The translations under genes were made by a program, and so were the position numbers. Under the pieces are notes generated by a model. The model was not told the DNA's origin. It searched no databases and was given only the letters and a program-made list of their open reading frames with translations. A stretch of DNA of 64,000 bases from the NCBI GenBank assembly GCA_002197995.1, contig NGZR01000001.1, positions 7,998,001 to 8,062,000 of the forward strand. Direction: 5' to 3'. The DNA comes from Gaeumannomyces sp. JS-464. Lineage: Eukaryota > Ascomycota > Sordariomycetes > Magnaporthales > Magnaporthaceae. Positions within the stretch are counted from its first letter, which is position 1. Each line of letters starts with the position of its first letter. Below, one piece after another: positions 36,401 to 48,593 of the stretch.

Positions 36401-37226
36401 TTTTGGCAGAGCCCGCGGCGAGGGCTCCCGGCTTGCCTCTTGCAACACTGCGGAGTAGTCTCGTGCGAAGTAGATACTCGCTGCGCCATGACGCTAGCGA
36501 GGTCATGCGGGCAAAGGGCCGAGACTCGGAGCGAACCCTGTCCAGGACATCAGTATCCCACGCGCCGGCAGCCTGCGATCTCGAGAGGTCCTGGCCAGGG
36601 AAGTGGCGCAGGAATGCCATCTGCCACGCGTGCGGCGTCGTGACAAGGGCATAAAACCGCTTCGAGACTAGTGCGACAGAAGCGTGCGCGTCGGGGTGCA
36701 GGTGCGAGAGAATATGAGTCAATATTTCTATATCAACGATCCGGTGTTAGCCAGACAGTCACCAACACCACGAGTATCAGCCGCAAACTCCGTGTCTCTC
36801 TGCTGCGCGTGCGAACGAACCATTCGGGAAGTCGGTCAGCTGAGTCCCTTCAGAGGGAGAGCCCGGCCGCTTCACAACGTTGAACCCAAGCAGTTGCTTC
36901 GGCGCAGTGGGCGTGAGAGCATTCTCATATTCCGAGATTCTCTGGCCAGCTACGGCCGGTGCAGGGCGGCGCGCCCGATCATGGCTGCTCAGTCGGCGTA
37001 GCTTCTCGTCAAGCTGGTGGGCGTTGACGGCCGCGCCGGCCGCGTCTGCCTCAGGCTGGGCAGAGCGAGGCGAGCGGCCGCTCTGGGAGCCGAGCCTGGG
37101 AGCATGATGGTCCCGGTAGCCATCCGAGCATGAGCGATGGAAGCCATCTTGGGAGGTGGGTTGAGGGGACCTTGGGGTGGCGGAGAGGGAGTCGCGTTCT
37201 GAAGTCTCAGGAGGCTCTCGCTGCAT
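33406..37226 (-). CDS. F-box protein with WD-like repeats and UIMs (Ufo1-like architecture)
   Basis: Predicted substrate receptor of an SCF ubiquitin ligase. Exon 1 (37226..36821) encodes a disordered Ser/Pro-rich head and the start of the F-box. A 93-nt intron (GTTCGT...GATATAG) splits the Glu of DFPN-E-ILTHILSHLHPD. Exon 2 (36727..33406) holds the rest of the F-box (VALVSKRFYALV), a propeller-like region with WD-type repeats (VGTNSGAVFVWNVRD, GGSDGLVQAWDPL), and two ubiquitin-interacting motifs (YERQIQQAIRLSLLEAG and YEDDLELALRLSLQDAE). F-box, WD-like region and C-terminal UIMs is the order in yeast Ufo1, which is destabilised through its UIMs. One base is missing near 35231; repaired length is about 1242 aa. 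The true initiation codon could be further upstream. Confidence 0.83.
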
Positions 37227-40200
37227 AAAACTGATGGATCGCGGTAGTGGCGGGCAGGATTTGTTGACTGTGCGACAGGGAGCTGCACAGTCGATCAATG
37301 CCAGAGAACTGCAGGTGCCGGGTTTGGCTAGGTAGGTATGCACGTTGGAGTAGCTTGTCTGTTGCGCTTGGCTCTTGGGAGCCTTGTTCGGTAAGAATTG
37401 GCTGGCGAACAGTTGGAGAGAGTATCCACGATAGGAACGTGTGACGTGAAAGGAAAAAAAAAAGTGCCCAGCAAACCACCTCAGCGACCTCGATTTCGCG
37501 ATTTGGAGTTTGCCGAATTTCGCGCGCTACGGCTGTTGCCGTTTTCCCGAACATCTGCCGCACTCTCCAATAACTTGGACTTGTTCCCGACTCGCTAAAG
37601 CTCAGCAGCACGGCGGGGCCGAGAACGACTCAGCGAAGGCCCGAAGTCAACGGGCGCTTGAGTCGGAGACCGTTGGCTTCTGCCAGCAGCCGATTCGTAG
37701 GCCAGCCCTGCTAACAGGGTTGACAGCCTGCCCTGTGCTTTTCCGCTTTCTGGGAAGGCAAACAAGGACAGTCGTCGGAGAATGGAGGTTCGTCCATTTC
37801 GACGAAACCCAGCCAGCCAGCCAGTTTCTTCCTCCCCAAATGCGAGAGACCACCCAGCCAGACGTCCAGGGACTTGGGTGCAAAATGGATGCAGTCGGGA
37901 GGCGCAAAACGATCACAATCAGGGTGTTCCGGTGCCGCTCGTCTTCCCGGCCTTCCTTCCACCCGGGCCACACGGCGCCCTGTATTTGATTTACGAGGCA
38001 GCTTTCCGGAGAGAGAGCCCTTGTTTTCTCTTGCTCTTTTTCTTTTCCCCCTCTTTTTAATGGTACTTCTCGTTACCTTTCCGGGATATCTGCACGGTCA
38101 CGATTTGCCATTGAGCCAAGCATGCCAACCTGCCCCTGTGAGACGATCTTCCCACACGCTTGACTCAAGTTGGTCCTTACCTAGGGTCACAACGACACCA
38201 ATGCTGCGCCAATACTGCAGTGTTGGCATTGTTGGCTCCAGGCGAGTGGCGTGTGTTGTCGTTGGTCACTCTCGCACATGAACAAACGCCACCCTAACCA
38301 AGCGGTGTGGCAGCTGAAAAGGATGTGGTGGGGGGACGCTGCGCGTCGCATGGCAGAAGGCATTTACTCAATGCAGTGTTCTCGCCATGCTCTCCGAAAC
38401 AGGCATCGAAGTGACAGAGAGCCCGGCTTCTGAGCCGACCGGGCAGCACCATTGGATGACACGAGTGGCCAGGGATTTGTCTGCTTTACGGACGTATTCT
38501 AGTCGGCACTAGGTGAGGCACCTGTCGACGCAGGAAATCAGTTACACCGAGCCTGACCAAAGGCGCTGCGGGTGCTGCGGGACTCCTGCTCAAAAGGTGA
38601 GGGCTTGTGAGGCGCGGCGCACGCCCCAAATAAAAGAACCAAACGAAGAACACGATGCCCGCTAGCGCGCTGCATGGAACTCGACGGCCTGGCTTGGCAC
38701 GCTAGCAGCCATCCCCCGAGCCTGAGCGTACCCTGGTCGACGGATCGACGGGATACGGACGTAGGGAATACCAGGGGAATGGTTATGGTCACGGCAACCG
38801 GCCACAGCCGGCAGGCAAAGTGTGGCCCCGGACGGTCATCAAAACGGTGGTTTATTGTCAACTGCCATTCACAGGCGCAAGTGTGGTGTTACCCTCCGTC
38901 CCATGTGCCAACCATACGACTCGAGTTCCAGAAACATCATCACCGCCGCCACCCAGTTTCATAGGGGCCAATGGGAGGGCCCTAGAAAGCCCCGGTGTCC
39001 GTCAAGAAAGGCAGGCCCAGGAGCACTAATACACGATGGCACACACCCGTGCAGATAGATGCGCGTTTATAATGGCTCTGACGTGGTCCGCACGCTCCGT
39101 CGTGTTGCTTGGGCGGGGCAGATTCCCTGGACTCACCCCTCTCGCTGCAGCACCAAGTTCTCCAAAACGACGGGCATTCTGGGGTGGCATTCGGCCGAAC
39201 TCCCTGTTTCCGCGAAGAGGAGAGAGCGGGCTCGGAAGTGGGAGAAACAAAAGGACCTTCTGTGTGGACCAGCTCGCAATCAACGTCGCATGCAGCAACG
39301 TCGACGAAGCCGCCACTGGATTGGTTCGGGTGGATGGTGCTCTGCATTGAAATGAGGCCAGTAGCAGCAAAAAAAAACAAAAAAAAAAATAAGGGAAGGT
39401 GGGCAAGGATCAGCCGACGGCCAAGAGTTTCCACTCGAGCCCGTCCAACTGGGACGGTCAAGAATACTCTTTTGTACCGCTGCACAATGATGCGAGCCGT
39501 CTGGTCCAAGGCGACGGGTGGGCCGCGAAATGGCGCATTTGTCGGAACTGTCGCCCAGCATTGTTCTTGCTCGGCATGGTCATGGTTACATACTCTGCTG
39601 GAGTCGTCGCCAAAGTGGAGGCGGGTCAAATCCCGCTCATGTCGCGAGCAATCATTGGGAGACCCAAGGGAGGGGAACGGACTGCAGGCCTCTCTGCATG
39701 TGTCGCGAGCGGGAGCCAGCCAGGGCCGGTTATTCGGGTCGCTCTCCAGTTTTTTGGTTGGTCCAGAGGCCGGCACCTCGGCTCGCAGCAGCCGCCTGGA
39801 CTCGGGACCGATGGGTGCTAGAGTCCAGTGAGTCCCAAGGCAGGAGAGAAACTTTTACTGTGCGTCTACCCACCAGTTACTCCCCGCCTTGCCTAGCTTG
39901 CCTGCTGGGGAGCTTAGTCGCCCATCGCCCAGATATCCATGGGACCGGGGTTGGGGAAAGTGACGCAAGACGGTGCTCGCAATCCTGGCCTCCCAATATC
40001 CGTCCGCCGGAATGGTCCCCGGTTCTCATCGAGCGCTTGAGCCGTCGCTGGCTGCAAAGCACTTTTCACCTTGCTCACGACGTCCACTAACGGAGGGTGC
40101 CCGAGGCTAGGGCAGTTTGGACTGGGCTGGCGCGACGGCTGCGCAGCCACCGCATGGTATGTCTGGGAACTTCAGCTGGAGGGCATGCGAAGCACGGTCG

Positions 40201-42866
40201 TTTGCTCGCCGTTTGCATGGGTGTGGGGGGGATCACACATGGAGGAAGTCCGTTAGCGGCCCGACTAAAATACCAAACACTGAGACCGGCGCACGCCATT
40301 GGCGAGCCAAACTGTCGTCCCGACCCTAGCACGGGTTAGTAGCTCTGGCTGCTTTGACTCTCCATGGCCCAACCTCAAAAAGTAAAAGCAGAGCCTTCCA
40401 CACGATCTGGAAAGTGGCCAGCTGGAGCTTCTCGTGCCTGGTCCGAGAGCTGGTGCCTCCGGTCAGCAAACTCAATCAGTTGGCTCCAGGCCCAGAGATT
40501 GTGCCTTGATGCTTGGTGATGACCAAGCCAGCATGGATTCGAGGAAGATCCCTGGGAGCTTTATCTCGGCCGAATTTGCTCGTTATCTTTTGCGCTCACG
40601 CCCCGAAACGGCAGCGGTGGCCTGAGTGCGAGCTTTGGGTATTGCCAAATTTGACGGCTCTGGGGATTTACGACAGGGTTCGTTTCGGGGGAACACCCTT
40701 TTGTAGCAAACATTCTCCGCCGCTTGCTGGGGATACGGCGCACGGCGCACATAATACTTTGGATTGTGCGGCAGGCTTTCAAAGCCCGAGACTCTGTGCG
40801 CTGCCTTGGAGCGGGACATCATTGGCGGGCGCCGGGTGGATCACTGAGGTGGCCCCGCTGGGAGGAGCCGGGTGGTGTCCCAGGCCATCGGTTCATGCTT
40901 TTGCTCCGCCGTCCCAATTCCGTGCACTCCCAGAGGCTGGGAAAACACAGAGAGAAAAGGGAAAAAAAAAGGAAAGAAAAAAAAAAAAACACCTATATCC
41001 ATGCGGCGGCGCTTGGGAAAGTGCCACTGTGGTGCCGACACAGCGGTCCTCCTTTTCACTTAGCCTGCAGGTCAGAACCGCAAATCCTCTCCCAGCGGAT
41101 AGGCTCCAGGAGTCAAGCCTATATTTTATTTCTTGTGGTTTCTTGCCCCCATTCCCTCACAGCTCCTGATTCTCAGCTCCTGAGAGAGGCAATGCCGACA
41201 GCCACCCACACCCGGAACGGCACTTGCTCTCCACCGCCATGGATCCAAGGGTCGGGTGGTGGTGTCAAGCCTGCCGCGAGAGGGGTGGTGTTGGTTGGAC
41301 GGACCGGACCATTCTTGCAAAGCAGGAAAACTTAAGCCGGCCGTCTACCTCTGACAGTGAGTCAAAGTTTGCCCGCATCAATATCTTGGAGCCACCACGT
41401 CAACAGCGCCTCCACCTCCACCCGCTCTGGGCCCACGGCGGGTGGCAATGGGTGGATGGTGGGCGGCAAACAAAACAACAAAGACAAAAATTACAAAACG
41501 GAGCCCAGTTTCTCGGGGCCAAAAGCGCCGCCGGTCACTGATGTAGTGGGCGCGATGCAGTATGCAGGCTGCCCCAACCGTGGCTGCAGCCAGCATGCAC
41601 CTGGCACCCCTCGAGAAAACCAAAGGCCCACTTTAGTCGCAATACGTGGCGAGGGGGCCCCGATGGGATGCTTGGAGACGGCCGGTGGTGCGGTGTCGTG
41701 CAATGCAATACGCACCCAGTTGCGTGGGCGGCCGGGAAGGACTGGGCTGCGTTGACTGGCTGCCCACGTTGCGTCGAGACGGCTTGGAGCCATCCTCGCC
41801 CGACATTGTGCTATCATTGACATTCATCCGGAGTCTCTGGTAGGCGGCGACTTGCTGCGTGCCTCAGCCATTAAGTGGGTTGAAAGCGCCTCGAAACGAG
41901 GTTCAAGTGCGCCGTTGGTCGGCCCCCCTTTTGGCGCTCGCCTCAATATGGAAGTCGCCAGCGGTTTCCTATACAGTAAATGTTTTGATGGTCCCCGGGC
42001 AGAGCGGAGGCCACCTGCCCACCCGGCCTGCAGCGCTATCCCGCAAGCAACGATAGCCTGGCCCTCATCTCTGGGTCGCTTCTCCACCCACTCGGTCTGG
42101 CATCTGCGTTTCCCTGGTCCGTCACCCCAGCCGGGACCCTTTGCAGCCCGCTGGCCTGCTCCCTGCTGGCGCCTACGAGTCTTGCTCTCCGAGTTCTTCT
42201 ATCCCCCTCTCCCCATCCCGTCCCATCCCATCTGGGCCCCCTCCCTCTGGGCCGAAGGAAAGCAAGCCATCTTGCCTGTTTTTGTTTGTTCTTTTATTTT
42301 TACTTTGCTGGTGGGGAAGCCTGTTTCCAGCCTCAGTCGGCACGAGAAACCCACGGCAACAGTTCCCCTTTTTCAGTTCCTGCCATTGCATCATCTGCTG
42401 TGTCTGTCCTGGAGCTGCAATGTCCAACAGGAAGTAAAATCCTGGACAGGCTTTGGTCGGGCAGGTCTGGGTCGACTTAGTCGAACGGCGGCGATCAACC
42501 AAACAACCAGAAATCCAACCACTCGCAACGACGCAATCGATTTTGGACATCCAGCTCTCCGCCCCGCCCAACCCGCCACAACCGCCTCTCTACCGGGCGC
42601 TTGCTATCTTGTCCAGCCATTGGTTCTGGACCGTCTTACTGCCTGTCCGCCCAGGAGCATACTCGGAAATAAAAAAGAGCAGCCGGCCTCGTTGTGTAGT
42701 GCTGGCTCCAAGTGTGCCTCGCTCGCGACTTAAAACAAACCAAGGCTCCACACCGACCTAGCTCTATTGTGCCGAGCCTGTCGACTCGGCATACCACTAC
42801 CACTACCACTACCAGTACTGCCAACACCACATACACCACCACTTGGTGTGATCTTATCACTCCAGA
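37227..42866. other. 5.6-kb divergent gene-free region
   Basis: Lies between the F-box gene and the zinc-ribbon gene, transcribed away from each other. Open frames inside (including one of 293 codons at 41852..42733) show no domains. Contains scattered A-runs and, just before the zinc-ribbon start, a short CACTAC repeat. Probably promoters and long leaders. Confidence 0.6.
42793..42813 (+). repeat. CACTAC short tandem repeat in a 5' leader
   Basis: About three copies of CACTAC, 54 nt upstream of the zinc-ribbon gene's ATG. Confidence 0.7.
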
Positions 42867-44035
42867 ATGAGTTCACAGGCACAGTCGGGGCCGTCTGCGC
42901 CCCAGGAGAAGGAGAAAAGGGGGCTGGGCAAGGTCTTGTCCAGGATGAAGACGGTGCTGAAGAGGGACAGGCGCAAGTCAGCCATGATCTCCACGTCTGT
43001 CATAGTCACGCCTGGCCCCTCGACCGCTCCGCCCAAGCCCACGGTCAGGTATGTTTCTGGAGCTATATGATATCGCCGCGAATCTACCACTTGCGGTCAA
43101 CTAACACCTGCTACCCCTGTAGCGAGCCCTTACCACCCAGACCCAAGATCATTGACCTACCAGGCTCAGTCAAGGTCCCGCGCGCCCAGATCCACGATGA
43201 GCGTGCCCGGCGGCTGGGCGAGAAGTACGGACTGGAGATCAAACCCAGCGAATGGCACTCGACCGAGGGCCACGCCCTGCGCGTGGACAAGCCGATCCGG
43301 ATGCGCGTGCGGCGGGAGTGCCACGTGTGCACGGCGCAGTTCGGGTCGACCAAGGAGTGCCCCAAGTGCCAGCATCCGCGGTGCACGCAGTGCGTCCGCT
43401 ACCCGCCGCACCGCACCGAGGAGCAGCTGGTGGCGAGCCGGGTCCACCGGGCCGCGATTCTCAAGGAGCAGAAGGAGAACGCGCCCATCATCCCCGACTA
43501 CGTCGACCCGCTGCGCGAGAAGAAGATTGTGCTCCGGAAGCCGGCCAGGTCGGGCCGCCAGGAGCTCATTCACAAGAAGCCGCGCCAGCGCGTGCGCCGC
43601 ACCTGCCACGAGTGCCAGACGCTGTTCCAGGGTGCCAACAAGGCGTGTGCCAACTGCTCGCACGTCCGCTGCACGGATTGTCCCCGCGACCCGTACGTGC
43701 CGCCGTTTTACCCGCTCCCTGTTGCTCTAGTCTGCCCGTCGGAGGAGCCCTCACTGACCATTGTTCTCCTTTTACCACTCAGACCCAAGAAGGACAAGTA
43801 CCCATACGGCTATCCGGGCGACGAGTTTGGACCAAACTCTATCCCGCACTACCAATGCCACAGCTGCAAGACCAAGTTCCCGCCGGCCGCCGAGCCAGGC
43901 ACAGAGTGCAGCAAATGCTCGCACAATAAGTGCGATCAATGCCCACGCCTGCTGCCGCAAAAAGTCGAGCCCGAACCAGACCCAGCCGTTGTCCGGAGCA
44001 TCGAGATAAAGCTGGCGAGCTTGAGACTCAAATGA
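42867..44035 (+). CDS. Triple zinc-ribbon protein of unknown function
   Basis: Exons 42867..43048, 43123..43692 and 43783..44035; 334 aa, frame intact. The N-terminus is basic and helical (KRGLGKVLSRMKTVLKRDRR). Three Cys-rich units follow: CHVCTAQF...CPKCQHPRCTQC, CHECQTLF...CANCSHVRCTDC and CHSCKTKF...CSKCSHNKCDQC. Each fits C-x2-C-x(9-13)-C-x2-C-[QS]H-x2-C-x2-C, so each could bind zinc through six Cys plus a conserved His. Between them are charged linkers (VRRECH and VRRTCH precede units 1 and 2). I do not recognise a characterised homologue. The second intron (43693..43782) is 90 nt and has no in-frame stop, so a retained form would add 30 residues. Confidence 0.85.
43693..43782 (+). other. 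Intron of length 3n without in-frame stop
   Basis: GTACGT donor, CTGAC branch site and CTCAG acceptor support splicing. Retention would keep the frame and insert 30 hydrophobic residues between the second and third zinc ribbons. Confidence 0.7.
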
Positions 44036-44137
44036 TGCTGGCCAACAAAGCCAATGAGGACATGTTCATACCGACAGAGACAGAGATGGAGTCATTGGTG
44101 GGATTACAGCGACAGCGATTTGATTTGGATTTGGATC

Positions 44138-44163
44138 TTTTTTTTTTTTTTTTTTTTTTTTTT
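44138..44163 (+). repeat. T26 homopolymer
   Basis: Twenty-six consecutive T about 100 nt after the zinc-ribbon stop codon. The exact length is probably unreliable given the homopolymer errors elsewhere. Confidence 0.85.
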
Positions 44164-45002
44164 GAACTTTCTGCAATCATTCCCCGTTTTCTCCTTTGGG
44201 GTTTCGACACACCTGCATATCGAGCTGTCTCTCTTCCTCATGAGAAGACTTCTCGCTTCACCTTACTGCTGGGCATCTACCCAAAACATCCGACGAGCAT
44301 GAACGAATATACGAGACGATTTCCTTGTTATTCTTTTTTTTCAATGCCACCGATCAATCTAAACCTTGAATTCTCCCAACCAGCCACTGGGGAGCAAGTC
44401 AAATCCTGATTTTTTTTAGTTGGGGTTGTGGAAGCATACCCTCCACAGGACTCAGCTCTGCAAAGTGGGTGGTGCTTACTGTGCATAGGGCCGAAAAAGA
44501 AGAAGAAAAAGTAAAAACGTTGGCCGTGCTGGTTCCGTCTCATCACGTCTGGTTTCTCGTGCGATGGCGTCAATGCGGTGCGTGTGCAGCCCTCAATCCT
44601 TCGACCCGACGGTTTGGCACCGCGGGTACGTACCCGCCGGGCTGGAGAGTGACCCAAGAAAATGTATGGCAAATTTCGTGCATGTATGTTTCGGACCTGC
44701 AATGCCTTTGTGAACCCGAAGGAAGCGTTTTTGCCGAGCGAGAGCATTTCGAGACGGGACTGTCAGAGGCACCAATTGACGGCGGCCGGCCTGTCTGGGC
44801 CTTGTCTAAAACAGCCACGATGTCTCAACGATGCGAAACAATTTTTTTTTCTTTCTTTTCTTTTTGTTTGTTATGCTGTTGGTAGCCGTCCGCCCGGGAT
44901 CTGGAATGAGAAAATCGAAAAACAACGAACAGAGGGGCGGCCCAGCCGCTCGGTCCGATGGCCGCTGTTTCGTCTTGCCCCCACGAAACCCAGCCAGCTG
45001 GT

Positions 45003-45038
45003 AAGAAGAAGAAAGAAAGAAAGAAAGAAAGAAAAAAG
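45003..45038 (+). repeat. GAAA microsatellite
   Basis: A run of AAGAAG followed by about six GAAA units and a short A-run, in the HET promoter region. Confidence 0.85.
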
Positions 45039-46183
45039 GTGGCCCTATTTTTTCCCCAGCAGAACGCTTGTGGTCTGACGTGAGTGGGCAGCCCGGCCCA
45101 GGCTGCTGGGACCGACCGCCCGGAGCGATGGAAGGTTGGGGATGGATTGATGGGATGGGTTAGAATCGGGCAGCTGTTGAAAACCGCTTGAGGCCCAATC
45201 GATTGGGCCGCTTGAGGGCCTGGGCAGCTGTAGGATGAAATAGGCCCGAAGAGCGGAATCCTCTCCAGCTTGCCTGTGGGAGGTGCGGACCCAGAGCCAT
45301 GGTTGGGGTCCGCTAATCCACAGCACAGTGCGTCTTCAATTGATTGCGCTGTGTATAATACCTAATGGAATGGATTGCCAGAGAGAGTGGGCAAAGGTGG
45401 GAAATGAAGAAACACAGTAGGAGCAAAACTACAGGAGAGAAAAAGAAAGAAAAGAAAAAAGTAAATAATATCAGAATAAAGACCACGGCCGCCCCGTCCA
45501 GCCAGCCCAGTTCTATCACGCGTTTTGCGCGATAAAAGCATTTCGAGGCCTGCGAGCCAGGGCAATAAGCATCCTTCAGCATCCCCAAATATGGACATGA
45601 CGGCCCCTGACAACACGTCCCACCCACCATCTCGTTGACCCTGTGGCATTTAACCACCACCAAAGCCCATGCCCCCTTTTACATAAGGTAGCTAGGCTCG
45701 CCGCTTCGGCGTGCTGGCGGCGTTTATACACCTAGTCCGTGAAGCTGAATGCTGCTTGCGCTGGACCTTCATTGCCATCTTCTCCCGTCCGGCCTGCCCG
45801 TGGACATTTTCGCGGGAACCCGAATGCATTCCGGGTCTACCAATGCTGCCCAACCTCTCGTAGAATTCTTGTCTGTGCCGCGACAAAGGTTGGGTGAGGC
45901 AGTCTGGTCAGTCAACCTGCAGTTGAGCCTTGCCAAGCAACCTCCCCTCCTCTCCTCCACGCCTACAGTCCTGAGCTGCCCCGCACGCACCCTTACCTCT
46001 TCCTGCTGTCGCTTTTAAGACGCTCGCCCCTCTCTCGTCCCTGGGCAGTCTCCAAGCGTCGTCAGCTGCGGACTGTGCTTCGTGGGCTATTATAGAAATA
46101 CCTATCCAACTCTCTCGGCCAGCCCTCTGCTCATCGAAACTACCACTCTGCCTTCAGCGGATATCGCTTTCGACAGAAGAAAC

Positions 46184-47906
46184 ATGCATCTCATCAACAC
46201 AAAGACGTACCAGCTCGAGGAGTTCCTCGACCCCACCAAGGTGCCCGAGTACGCAATCCTCTCGCACACCTGGGGCGATGACGAAGTCCTCTTCAAGGAC
46301 ATGCAGCAGGGACACTCCTCGGCCAAGGTTAAAAAGGGGTACGGAAAGGTTAGAGGGATGTGCAAGAAAGCACTGGCTCGCGGATGCGATTATGCTTGGA
46401 TCGATTCATGCTGCATCGACAAGTCGAGCAGCGCTGAACTGAGCGAGGCCATCAACTCCATGTTCCTCTGGTACAAGGAAGCGAAGGAATGTTACGCCTA
46501 TATCGAAGACATGCCAGCCATCACGTCACACGACCTGATACACGACGAAGTTGTCGACCACCTGAAGCGGTCGAGGTGGTTCACCCGAGGCTGGACCCTT
46601 CAAGAGCTTTTGGCACCGGAAAATGTGGTCTTCTACGACTCCGCCTGGGGCAAGGTCGGGTCCAAATCCAAGTTCGCTCAGGACATCGCCGCATTCACAA
46701 ACATCCACATCGACGCCCTCCTGGGGACACGGCAGCTCTCGAGCTTCTCCGTGGCCCAACGCATGTCCTGGGCCGCGGGAAGGAAGACGACTCGCATCGG
46801 ACAGGGCCTACTCTCTTTTGGCGTCTTCGATGTCAATCTGCCCCCACTCTACGGCGAGCGCGACAAGGCCTTCCTACGTCTCCAGCAAGAGATCATCAAG
46901 CACAACATGGACCTGAGTATCCTCTGCTGGGACTCCCTCCCCAGCTACGGGCATTCGAATCACCCTCGGCCGCCCTACAGCCTATTTGCCGCCTCCCCGG
47001 ACGATTTCGAACACAGTGGTGGTGTATCTTCTGCTCTGACGTATTGCAAAGGTGCCACCACAACCGTCCAGGGTCTTCGCATTATAGATGTACATTTTAT
47101 CTATCTTGTGGAGGATTCTGACGACTTTACCGGACCAGGGCGACCACTCCCGCCACCGGAACTCGCCAGCCACTCCATCCACGTCAGGAGATACATGGTT
47201 CCACTGGCAGCGGACGACCAGGATTATTTATACGGGATTTATCTAGAAAAGATCGGACCCTGTCGCTTCGTCCGAGACCTGAGTCTGCCGATTTCCATTA
47301 CCAAACTAGGAAGCTTTATAACTACGCAGAACAAGACGCAGTGGATTAAAATGTTCCAGCAAGACGTGTTCATCAGCACACATCTGAGTCCATTGCACAT
47401 CCAGGATCGTACTTTCAGGGGCGTTTACCTCCCATTTCTGAACATTATACCATGGGCGGCAAGGATCTACCTCAACGCAACACCACTTGACTGTGTTAGG
47501 CGGGTGGTGTTGTATCCAAACAATGGTGAATGCATCGCGCTCCCCCTTTCCGTTCCTGTGGGCAAGACCAGCGTGGACGTCTTGCTCATATTGCACGTCC
47601 ACGAACGTTGGACTGGGCAACTGGCGGCCACCCATGAGCATCCGGAAGTGTGCGAGTATTTTCTCAAACGTTCTCTATCAAGATCGCTAATTTTGGGATC
47701 GCATTCCCAAAAACATAGGCATGCACGAGCTGCAAAGCTCCATCATCTTGGAAGCCTCAAACGAACAGTGGCGCATCAGCATTTCAATAGCGAAAAAGGG
47801 GGAGCTTTTACCTCATGTATCGAAGTTGTATCGGGTTTATGTGGCTGAGTTATGGGTCGAAAGAATAAGTAGCGGCGAACGATTTAGGGTAGCGTCGGTG
47901 GCATGA
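46184..47906 (+). CDS. HET-domain (heterokaryon incompatibility) protein
   Basis: The N-terminal HET domain, found in fungal non-self recognition proteins, is clear: MHLINTKTYQLEEF, YAILSHTWGDDEVLFKDM, GCDYAWIDSCCIDKSSSAELSEAINSM, and SRWFTRGWTLQELLAPE. The start at 46184 matches the usual opening of the domain. A compensated frame error lies at about 46799 and 46819. The frame reads GQGLLSFGVFD, but inserting two and then one base gives EDRAYSLFGVFD, matching the conserved motif before LPPLYGERDKAFLRLQQEI. The C-terminal half has no known domain. The end is unsettled: a likely tail (MHELQSSIILEASNEQWRIS) is in a different frame after 47718, reached by a weak intron (47607..47718) or another indel. 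Without it the frame stops at 47848. No NACHT or repeat domain follows. Confidence 0.85.
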
Positions 47907-48593
47907 TTGTATAGTCACTTATTTCGGAGCGAGGCACGATGGCAAGACATTCGCAAGAATACTGTTGCGTATAGGTCAGGTTGAACTAGGAGTTACGTAT
48001 ACATGGGAAATGCAGAAATTGTGCTACGCTCAAGAATAGCAAACACGGAGAGATAGAGCCCACAAATGTATACAAACACGCTTCTATTTCCATAATCTCT
48101 CAAGTGATGTTGGAATGGCTTTCCACTTAACCACCAGTTTTGGCTCGGGATGGAATCGGAAGAGACCACATAAGAGACCCAAAGGTCGAAAGGCTGGATC
48201 AGACAACTCAAGGCCAGGCTCGGCGTCCGCCGGCATGATAGGACTTTATGGGCCGATTTACAAAGTTATGACTGGTCCAGGCCCATGTTTAGGAATCATC
48301 GGGAGCACCAAGTGTCACGGGGACCAGAATCCGGGTCTGGACTAGACATCGCATTTGACACGCCTCGCCCACGCTCCATTCCTGTATTCCGTGTGCTCCG
48401 TCGTTGGGGCCCTAGGTCGGCCTGCCCCGGCTGCTGCGAGCATATTCTAATACTCGTCCGAGGTTATTGAACGCCAGGTCGTTGTCTTCACCACACGCCA
48501 GAATCCTTCTGTTCTGCTCTACTGACAATACATTCTTCTATCTAACCAACACCGAGAAAATCACGCGGAAGATGCTAAACAGAGAATCAGCCC
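47907..48593. other. Convergent intergenic region
   Basis: A 0.7-kb gap between the HET and Clr2 genes, holding their 3' UTRs. Nothing else seen. Confidence 0.6.

Larger units (their letters stand above)
44036..46183. other. Tandem intergenic region upstream of the HET gene
   Basis: A 2.1-kb gap with the zinc-ribbon 3' UTR and the HET promoter. Contains the T26 tract and the GAAA repeat listed separately. No gene recognised. Confidence 0.6.

Noticed and set aside
41852..42733. Open frame of 293 codons upstream of the zinc-ribbon gene
   Set aside because: Pro/Ser/Arg-rich with no family resemblance; more likely promoter and leader sequence that happens to be open.
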